From Arthrobacter sp. (GTDB lineage Bacteria; Actinomycetota; Actinomycetes; Actinomycetales; Micrococcaceae): a DNA stretch of 5,894 nt. The position numbers were made by a program, and so were the translations under genes. Below the pieces are notes generated by a model. The model was not told where the DNA came from and made no database searches. It saw nothing but the letters and a program-made list of their open reading frames with translations. Below, one piece after another: positions 1-4,916 of this stretch (positions within the stretch are counted from its first letter, which is position 1; every line of letters begins with the position of its first letter). The DNA is taken from assembly GCA_025464925.1 (NCBI GenBank), contig JAODMS010000075.1:1-5894 (forward strand). Reading direction: 5' to 3'.

Positions 1-3000
1 GGGGGTGACGTCGTACTCGGACCGGGGTCCGGTGAACAGCGCCGTGTCGACCGACGAACCCGCGGGGGACACCTCGATGGTGCGCCGGATGGTGATCGTC
101 CCAGGGTCGAGCTGCCCGGCGAACACGGCCGCCCGCAGCGCGGTCATGCTGTCGACGGGGACCACGCCCGGCGCCTCCAGCTGGACGTTGAGCCACGCGT
201 CCCCGTCGAGGACGTCGTCGCCGCCCCGGCCCTCGAGCAGGTCGCTGCCCGGCCCGCCGATCAGGATGTTGCCGGCGGTGAAGGACGTCGTCCCCACGGG
301 GAGCAGGGCCGCCAGGCCGCTGATCCGGGCGATGCCGGCCGCGTCCAGCTCGTTGCCGCCGACAAGGTCGGCGGCGACCGCGTCGTCCCCGCGCAGGGTG
401 TCGTCGAGGTTCCCGCCGGACAGGCCCTCGACCAGGTCGAACCGGTCGCGGAGCGCGTCGATTGCGGGCGGCAGCTGGCCGGTGACACGCAGGTCGTCGT
501 CAGCCGCTTGCGGGTCGTTCTTGTGAGTGACCCAGTCGAAGCCGAGCATGCCGGCGTTCCGCTCGATGCCCGGCCCGGCGACCATGATGTCGTCGCCGCC
601 CTCGGCGTCGTAGTCGTCTTCACCGCTGTCTCCGATGAGGACGTCGTGGCCGGGGTTGTTGATGTCGTCGAAGAAGGGGGCACCGCTGTCGCCCTGGAGC
701 AGGTCGTTGGCATTTCCGCCCTCCTGCCAGTCGTCTCCGCCGCCGCCGAAGACGGTGTCCGGGCCGTCGCCGGCGATGACCAGGTCATTGCCTTCCCCGG
801 CGAGTGTCTCATTGCCGTTCAGTCCGCCGTTGGAGAAGTCGTGCCCCTCACCGGACATGATGATGTCCAGGCCAGGGCCGGCGTCGATCGCGTCGTTGCC
901 GGCACCGCCCTTGAGCACATCGTCCCCGTGGGAGTCGGTGATCCGGTCGTTGTCGTCGCCACCGAGGATGGTGTCGGCGCCGTCATTGCCTTCGAGAACG
1001 TCGTTGCCATCGTTGCCCCAGAAGGTGTCGTTGTCGATCCCGCCCCAGATCCGGTCGGTGCCGGAGGTGCCGTTATAGGTGGACTGGGCGTTCAGCCCGG
1101 CCCGGTCGATGGTGTTGGAGGTCCGGTAGCGGATGGTTCCGTCGGCCATGCGCAGCAGCAGGGCTGCTTCGTTGCAGGCGGATGTGGGATCGTCGGCGAC
1201 GCTGTTGCCGGTGGTCGCGACGATGTTGCCGATTTCGAATTCGCAGTCGGCGACGGAGAAGACGTCCGCCTTCAGCGCTGCCGCGTCGGTGTTGCGCATG
1301 ATCAGCTCCGCGAAGGAGTTGCCCTCCAGCTGGGTGCGCAGGTTCAGTCCCGAGGTCCGGGCCAGGTAGTAGAGCCGGTCACCGTCCTGGAGATCCGTCA
1401 TCTGGCGTTCGAAGATGTAGTTGAAGGTGGAGCCGAGCAGGCCGCCGAAGAGGTTCTGCGACTCGGCCAGTCCACCGACCCAGAGATCGACATTGTCCAG
1501 CCCTGTCGGGGCAGTCGCCCAGGCACCGCCGCTGTTGACGAAGTCGAAAGCGTCGGCCGGTGTCAGCTCATTGACCGGGTTCATGTCGAAAAGCACCTGC
1601 GCGGCCGCGCGCTTGGTGTCGATGGACGTCGCGTTTTTGATGCTCGGGTGCGTGCCGTAGGCAGCCATGAAGTTAACAACCGAGTCCGGGTGCTTGAGCG
1701 CCTGGCCGAAGTCCACCCAGTTTGCATAGGGCTTCAGCGAGGACTCGCTGGTGTTCCGGTACAGTTCCTTGCGGAAATTGTTCAGCGACGGAATGCCGGT
1801 GTCACGGCCGCGTGCGATGTTCAGCGTGGCGAGGTCCAGCGGCAGCCCGAGCACGTTGTTGCGCAGGGTGTCCGTGACGAACTCATCGAGCTCGGCGCCG
1901 ACCTGGTCCGTCATGCCCATGGCGATGGTTCCGGCAGCCTTATCCGGGGTCAACGCGCCGACTTTGCTGTTGTAGTAGGCCGGCGGGTTCAGGAAGGCGT
2001 CCAGCAGCGGAATACTGGCATCGGCGCCCGTATTGGTCTTCCGGTCCACCGTCTCCGTCAGCATGGAGTGCCCGAACCTGTAGGTGGCGTGGGCGAACTC
2101 GGCCATGATGGCCGGGTCAATGGCCGTGTCCGCCTGCGTAAAGGGGTTGAACGCGTTGATGCCGGGCTGGATCTTACGCCCGAACTCCTCAAAGACGAGG
2201 TGCTGGTACTCCATCTCCGTCACGTACCGGGCAGCCTGGAAAATCCGTTCGCCGTTCCAGACACCCGGGGCCAGTTGCCACTCGTTCAGGTCCAGGTTCA
2301 GTGAGGTCAGCAGCTCTTTGGTATAGGTCACCAGGCGGTTGTGCTCGGAATGAAAAATCTGGTGGATGGCCGTGAGGCCGATGTTCTCGTTCACGCGCCC
2401 GTCTCCGGCGAGGAAGTGGGCGTTGAGCATTTCATCGTCATAGGTGCCCCCGGGCTGGGCACCGGTCGTGGGGGTAATCGCCGTGTCAGGATCGGCCGCC
2501 AGCGGTGCACCCGTCTGGGAATTGAACGGAGCCGCGGTGTGGGCAATGTCGTCCAGGAAAGCGATCCCGATCCGCTGAACGTTGGCAGGAGGCGCAACGG
2601 GCGCGGTCAGGTTCCCCTCCACGAGGGTGAGATCCTTGGTGACGTACTGCGGAAGACCGTTGGGGCCGCGCAGGAAGCGCCCGTACTGGTCTGTTGCGAG
2701 CATGGGAATGCTGGTTATGTCATGGTCGGCGAGCTTGAGGCCCAGCAGTGTGGCCGCCTGGTTCTTGATGTCTTTCCAGGTCGGCATGCCGCCGGGAGCG
2801 CCCTCGAGCAACGTGCCCGTGGCAACGGGATCGCCGGCTGCGTTGAGGGCGTACTGCCGCAGGAAGACCTGATGCGCCGGGTGCGATGAGTAGGTCTGGC
2901 TCTGGTCCACCCACGGCGAGTTCGTGTTGGTGCCGTCCCGGATGTCGTCGGCGTTGCCGAGTATTCCGTCAGGCCCGGGCTGGTTTTCGGCCCGGTTCAA

Positions 3001-3843
3001 GAGCATGAAGGGCGCCCGAGCGGCGCTCCCGTCGACCATCAGCGGATCATCCGCTGCCAGCGGCATCATGACGATGTTCTTCGTCTTCCTGGTGGAGTCG
3101 ATGCCGTGGTCGAAGAACTGGCCGAAAAGGGCAAACATGCCGTTGTACGGTGGTGACAGTCCGAAGTCGGTGGTGACGTTGGGGATGTCCAGGGTTTCTC
3201 CGGCCGGGACGCAGTTGACGGGGTTGCCGTTGGCATCGCACGGCACGGCGGTCGGTTCGTCGTTGACGGTCCGGTGCGCCTTGCCGGCGGCAGCTATTGC
3301 CGCCGGATTGGTGGAGGTTTGATCCACGATGACGTTGCTGACGAAGCGGGGCTCCGCGTCCGTCACATTGCTGTTCATGCTTTCGTAGGACTGTCCGTTG
3401 GCTGTGGTCTTCCACTGCGGAGAGGCAAGACGCGGAAACGGCAACCCTGACGCCCCGAAGTTGCCCTGCTTGGCCACTAGGTTGTTTTCCGAGCCGTCAA
3501 CGGTCCGGAGACCGTACGGCAGTAGCGGGTTTGCTATCTGATTAGGTCCCGAGCCGAGAAGCGGTTGACCGGGAACCGGTTTTCCCTGTGCATCTTCCTT
3601 GGTTGCGTGATTCTCGGCAATCTTGATCTGTTTGAGAATAAATCGCATGTCCCCTGCGTTGAGGGTCAGTCCTTGGCCGACAGGTGCAGCCATAACGGCG
3701 GGCGCGAGGATCGATGGCAGGATGCCGGCCCCCACGACAAGGGCGGTAACGCCTGCGGCAAATTTCTTCATGACGGCCGATTTGGCTCTGCCGGAGCGCA
3801 GTGAACTGCTCCGTCTCCCGTCGCGGCCCTGTTGTTCTAACAC
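1..3843 (-). CDS. Secreted animal-type heme peroxidase with C-terminal RTX calcium-binding repeats (peroxicin-like), 3' end outside window
   Basis: The frame is open from a GTG at 3843 to the window edge, giving at least 1281 residues with no stop. Family members use H2O2 to oxidise halides or organic substrates; the true substrate here is unknown. Residues 1-52 form an export signal: a long basic n-region, KK at 26-27, a hydrophobic core at 28-42 and a likely cut after A52. The peroxidase domain spans about residues 105-860. It starts with RTVDGSENN (113-121) and carries the distal motif GQFFDHGID with Q242, D245 and H246. It also has AGDGRVNE with catalytic R483 and E486, YRFGHSML with proximal H592, and LNIARGRD with N675. 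D245 and E486 match the two residues that ester-link heme in mammalian peroxidases; the myeloperoxidase sulfonium Met is N487 here. RTX nonapeptides fill 934-1088 and resume at 1196-1215. The family assignment is very secure; substrate and export route are inference. GTG was preferred over ATG 3771 because only GTG has a Shine-Dalgarno site. Confidence 0.95.
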   Translation of the reverse strand, partial: MLEQQGRDGRRSSSLRSGRAKSAVMKKFAAGVTALVVGAGILPSILAPAVMAAPVGQGLTLNAGDMRFILKQIKIAENHATKEDAQGKPVPGQPLLGSGPNQIANPLLPYGLRTVDGSENNLVAKQGNFGASGLPFPRLASPQWKTTANGQSYESMNSNVTDAEPRFVSNVIVDQTSTNPAAIAAAGKAHRTVNDEPTAVPCDANGNPVNCVPAGETLDIPNVTTDFGLSPPYNGMFALFGQFFDHGIDSTRKTKNIVMMPLAADDPLMVDGSAARAPFMLLNRAENQPGPDGILGNADDIRDGTNTNSPWVDQSQTYSSHPAHQVFLRQYALNAAGDPVATGTLLEGAPGGMPTWKDIKNQAATLLGLKLADHDITSIPMLATDQYGRFLRGPNGLPQYVTKDLTLVEGNLTAPVAPPANVQRIGIAFLDDIAHTAAPFNSQTGAPLAADPDTAITPTTGAQPGGTYDDEMLNAHFLAGDGRVNENIGLTAIHQIFHSEHNRLVTYTKELLTSLNLDLNEWQLAPGVWNGERIFQAARYVTEMEYQHLVFEEFGRKIQPGINAFNPFTQADTAIDPAIMAEFAHATYRFGHSMLTETVDRKTNTGADASIPLLDAFLNPPAYYNSKVGALTPDKAAGTIAMGMTDQVGAELDEFVTDTLRNNVLGLPLDLATLNIARGRDTGIPSLNNFRKELYRNTSESSLKPYANWVDFGQALKHPDSVVNFMAAYGTHPSIKNATSIDTKRAAAQVLFDMNPVNELTPADAFDFVNSGGAWATAPTGLDNVDLWVGGLAESQNLFGGLLGSTFNYIFERQMTDLQDGDRLYYLARTSGLNLRTQLEGNSFAELIMRNTDAAALKADVFSVADCEFEIGNIVATTGNSVADDPTSACNEAALLLRMADGTIRYRTSNTIDRAGLNAQSTYNGTSGTDRIWGGIDNDTFWGNDGNDVLEGNDGADTILGGDDNDRITDSHGDDVLKGGAGNDAIDAGPGLDIIMSGEGHDFSNGGLNGNETLAGEGNDLVIAGDGPDTVFGGGGDDWQEGGNANDLLQGDSGAPFFDDINNPGHDVLIGDSGEDDYDAEGGDDIMVAGPGIERNAGMLGFDWVTHKNDPQAADDDLRVTGQLPPAIDALRDRFDLVEGLSGGNLDDTLRGDDAVAADLVGGNELDAAGIARISGLAALLPVGTTSFTAGNILIGGPGSDLLEGRGGDDVLDGDAWLNVQLEAPGVVPVDSMTALRAAVFAGQLDPGTITIRRTIEVSPAGSSVDTALFTGPRSEYDVTP
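199..258 (-). repeat. Second short RTX block in the peroxidase C-terminal region
   Basis: Residues 1196-1215 read GGPGSDLLE and GRGGDDVLD followed by GD, which is two canonical RTX nonapeptides. They lie about 107 residues after the main block. The segment between (about 1089-1195) is not repetitive: it contains GFDWVTHKNDP and an acidic, helix-prone stretch. After this block the sequence runs into DAWLNVQLEAPG and then a segment ending DTALFTGPRSEYDVTP at the window edge, a non-repetitive tail of the kind often found downstream of RTX blocks in large secreted peroxidases. The split layout suggests a structured domain inserted between two beta-roll segments. Confidence 0.85.
580..1044 (-). 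repeat. RTX nonapeptide repeat array within the peroxidase (main block)
   Basis: Residues 934-1050 of the peroxidase (694-1044) read as thirteen consecutive nine-residue units without a gap, for example GGIDNDTFW, GNDGNDVLE, GNDGADTIL, GGAGNDAID and AGDGPDTVF. They follow the GGxGxDxUx consensus of hemolysin-type calcium-binding repeats. An insert of about 11 residues (APFFDDINNPG) follows, then HDVLI and two more units (GDSGEDDYD, AEGGDDIMV). In the RTX family such units fold into a parallel beta-roll when calcium binds, usually after export. Units five to nine deviate most from consensus (DSHGDDVLK, SGEGHDFSN, GGLNGNETL), so calcium binding may be weaker in the middle of the roll; that last point is inference. 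Confidence 0.93.
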
Positions 3844-3848
3844 TGTGT

Positions 3849-3853
3849 CTCCT
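3849..3853 (-). promoter_or_regulatory. Ribosome binding site deciding the GTG start of the peroxidase
   Basis: The minus strand reads AGGAG, five bases (ACACA), then GTG at 3843-3841, a near-ideal Shine-Dalgarno site and spacing. The frame continues through LEQQGRDGRRSSSL into ATG 3771. That internal ATG is preceded by CAAATCGGCCGTC, which has no ribosome-binding match. Choosing GTG adds 24 residues to the n-region of the signal peptide. Confidence 0.8.
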
Positions 3854-3887
3854 GATCGCTTAGCTGGGGTCAGTCCCCGGATCGCTT
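3854..3887 (-). repeat. Direct repeat pair flanking a small hairpin in the peroxidase leader
   Basis: On the plus strand GATCGCTT occurs at 3854-3861 and again at 3880-3887 (AAGCGATC on the coding strand), with 26 bp from start to start. Between them GGGG (3866-3869) pairs with CCCC (3875-3878) around a five-base loop. The first copy directly abuts the Shine-Dalgarno site of the peroxidase gene. A repeat pair in this place could be an operator or a translational control element. No known regulator motif is recognised. Confidence 0.6.
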
Positions 3888-3913
3888 GACGGCGACCCGC
3901 CGTGATCCCTCCC

Positions 3914-3955
3914 GCTGGCCAGCTGGCCGGCTGGCCAGCTGGCCGGCTGGCCAGC
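3914..3955. repeat. Short tandem repeat, 8-bp unit GCTGGCC(A/G), 5.25 copies
   Basis: The stretch consists of five exact copies of GCTGGCC followed by a base that alternates A, G, A, G, A, and then a final GC. It can equally be read as a 16-bp unit in about 2.6 copies. GCTGGCCA plus GC is itself a perfect 10-bp palindrome, so the array can fold in many registers on either strand. It lies 71 bp upstream of the peroxidase start codon, in non-coding DNA. Such arrays can change copy number by slippage. Confidence 0.92.
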
Positions 3956-4010
3956 AGGAGGTCTGGCACAGAGTCACACGCTGACCTTGTGAAAAAGCTA
4001 GGGACCTCCT
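3956..4010. repeat. Inverted repeat AGGAGGTC / GACCTCCT
   Basis: AGGAGGTC at 3956-3963 is the exact reverse complement of GACCTCCT at 4003-4010, with 39 bases between the arms. The left arm directly adjoins the 8-bp tandem array. The arms resemble Shine-Dalgarno sequences, but neither is followed by a credible reading frame. The intervening bases include GTGAAAAAGC, the only A-rich stretch here. It may be a chance match or a binding site; I see no clear -10/-35 pair for the peroxidase gene in this area. Confidence 0.4.
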
Positions 4011-4395
4011 TCAGGACGTCCCCTCCATCAGGCCAACACCGGGGTTCAACGACACAGGGGTGCCGCCGCAGCGAGCGGGCACTGCAGGGCAGGCCATTGC
4101 TGGGTCAAGCCCGGGCGGCCTTGGATGTGCGGGCACAGCGGAGCCGCGCTGCGCAGGGACTTCCTTGCTGTCGGGCTCCTCATCCGAAGCCGGTTCAAGT
4201 TCCTGGGCGGCATCGGCGGCGTGCTCGTAGCCACCCCGGAAGCAGCTTCGCCTGCCGCAGCCGGGGAATCCACCCGGGACCAGTACGGGCGCCGGAAGCC
4301 CGACACGGAGCAGCGACGGGGCACCGGATGTGCGAGCCGGAATGGCACCGGATGCGCCGGGAAGGAACTACGACGGCTTGAAGCCTTCCCAACTA
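4011..4395. other. Intergenic stretch without a recognisable gene
   Basis: Several frames are open by chance because the DNA is GC-rich, but none has a start with a ribosome binding site or a product I recognise. The most protein-like is a minus-strand frame from a TAG at 4370-4368 to a TGA ending at 4011, with an acidic segment EHAADAAQELEPASDEEPDS in its middle. It has no start codon near its upstream end. It could be a decayed coding remnant, but no family can be named. Confidence 0.5.
4320..4357. repeat. Short direct repeat, 14 bp, one mismatch, 24-bp period
   Basis: GGCACCGGATGTGC at 4320-4333 recurs as GGCACCGGATGCGC at 4344-4357, with one base changed. No function is evident. It precedes the resolvase-like remnant by about 40 bp and may be a local duplication. 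Confidence 0.5.
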
Positions 4396-4494
4396 TTCCG
4401 GCCTCGAGAACACCTCGTGGAACGGGCCAAGGACGGACTTACAGCGGTGCGCGCCCACGGACATACAGGTGGCCGTCCGACGGTGATAAATCCA
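4396..4494 (+). pseudogene. Decayed C-terminal fragment of a serine resolvase/invertase
   Basis: The plus-strand frame here reads FRPREHLVERAKDGL and then TAVRAHGHTGGRPTVINP. This matches the end of the catalytic core and the linker of Hin/Tn3-type serine recombinases, where family members carry segments like FERELIRERTRAGLAAARARGRTGGRPTV. The spacing from the E/R-rich helix to the GGRP linker agrees residue for residue. The active-site Ser region and the rest of the catalytic domain are absent upstream. Downstream only a weak trace of a helix-turn-helix (STIGTIDRLG, 4516-4545) can be argued, about seven residues closer than usual. Family members cut and rejoin DNA in transposons, phages and inversion systems; this copy cannot be active. 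It points to an old mobile-element insertion between the two genes. The assignment rests on one motif block and not on a search. Confidence 0.6.
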
Positions 4495-4660
4495 TCCCGA
4501 CGGGTCGCCCCACATTCAACAATTGGAACGATCGACCGACTCGGATGCATGAGACCGGGCGGCCAGATGGGACTGGGAACGGAATCTCTTCGAACATGGA
4601 ACAGGCTCGGCGGCCACATCACGGATCTCCTGTCGAAGGCTGGCGGGACTGCTGCTGGTA

Positions 4661-4700
4661 GCCGGGACCGGGACGATGATGACTCATCGCCGGACCCGGC
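4661..4700. repeat. Strong imperfect hairpin (6+4+6 bp stem, TGAC loop)
   Basis: GCCGGG (4661-4666) pairs with CCCGGC (4695-4700). After one A/A mismatch, CCGG (4668-4671) pairs with CCGG (4690-4693). After a two-base GA bulge, CGATGA (4674-4679) pairs with TCATCG (4684-4689). This leaves a TGAC tetraloop and a 16-bp stem in total. No T-run follows on either strand, so it is not a canonical intrinsic terminator, although actinobacterial terminators often lack the T-tract. It could also be a leftover of the mobile element represented by the nearby resolvase fragment. Confidence 0.7.
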
Positions 4701-4710
4701 GGCTCCATGC

Positions 4711-4769
4711 CTTAGCTAGAGGTATCGTTCACTGCTAAGTCCAGAACTCTCGCAGTCTTATCGGAGTTC
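4711..4769. repeat. Two further inverted repeats upstream of the phosphatase gene
   Basis: CTTAGC (4711-4716) is complementary to GCTAAG (4734-4739), and the stem can extend by AG/CT with a one-base bulge. GAACTC (4744-4749) is complementary to GAGTTC (4764-4769) across 14 bases. With the hairpin at 4661-4700 they make three inverted repeats in 110 bp. They lie about 150 bp or more upstream of the phosphatase start and could be operator-like or mobile-element remnants. Six-base arms are individually close to chance expectation. Confidence 0.4.
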
Positions 4770-4818
4770 CTTGCAAAAAACTTGGAGCGTGGACCGGCCC
4801 AGCTGACCGGCGCAGGGG

Positions 4819-4846
4819 TTACTTCATGCGGGCATCCGGCGATAAT
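4819..4846 (+). promoter_or_regulatory. Possible promoter of the phosphatase gene
   Basis: GATAAT at 4841-4846 is a fair -10 hexamer in a GC-rich setting, and TTACTT at 4819-4824 lies 16 bp upstream as a weak -35. A transcript would start near 4853 and carry a leader of roughly 60 bases before the proposed GTG start. The -35 match is poor, so this is a tentative call. Confidence 0.3.
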
Positions 4847-4906
4847 TGTCAGATGACCTGGAGCGGCTGGGGAAGGGCGTCTGGTTGCGGGAATTCTGCT
4901 GCTGAT

Positions 4907-4911
4907 GGGAG
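4907..4911 (+). promoter_or_regulatory. Ribosome binding site deciding the GTG start of the phosphatase
   Basis: GGGAG at 4907-4911, then five bases (CAATC), precedes GTG at 4917. The competing in-frame ATG at 4905 has only GGGAA at 4889-4893, 11 bases away. Starting at 4917 gives a compact lipoprotein signal of normal length. Confidence 0.55.
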
Positions 4912-4916
4912 CAATC

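Noticed and set aside
261..812. 183-codon minus-strand frame rich in Ser, Thr, Ala and Pro
   Set aside because: It overlaps the RTX region in a different frame of the same strand. Its composition reflects the repetitive GGC/GAC codons read out of register.
508..2304. 598-codon plus-strand open frame opposite the peroxidase gene
   Set aside because: It is the antisense shadow of the peroxidase frame. Its V/G/D-rich periodic text mirrors the RTX codons, it resembles no protein family, and the opposite strand shows complete peroxidase motifs.
3769..3843. Tat export signal suggested by Arg-Arg at residues 10-11 of the peroxidase
   Set aside because: The pair is followed by SSSL rather than the hydrophobic residues of the Tat consensus, and about 16 residues separate it from the hydrophobic core. 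General Sec export fits better.
3902..4381. 159-codon plus-strand frame beginning in the 8-bp tandem array
   Set aside because: The first residues are only the translated tandem repeat, and the rest is Arg/Pro/Gly/Ser-rich with no motif. No ribosome binding site precedes the ATG.
4125..4661. 178-codon plus-strand frame in the intergenic region
   Set aside because: No recognisable domain, no ribosome binding site, and it overlaps the recombinase-like segment in another frame. It is best explained as a chance opening in GC-rich DNA.
4661..4710. Intrinsic terminator for an upstream gene
   Set aside because: No intact gene ends here on either strand and no T-run follows the stem, so it is reported as a hairpin only.
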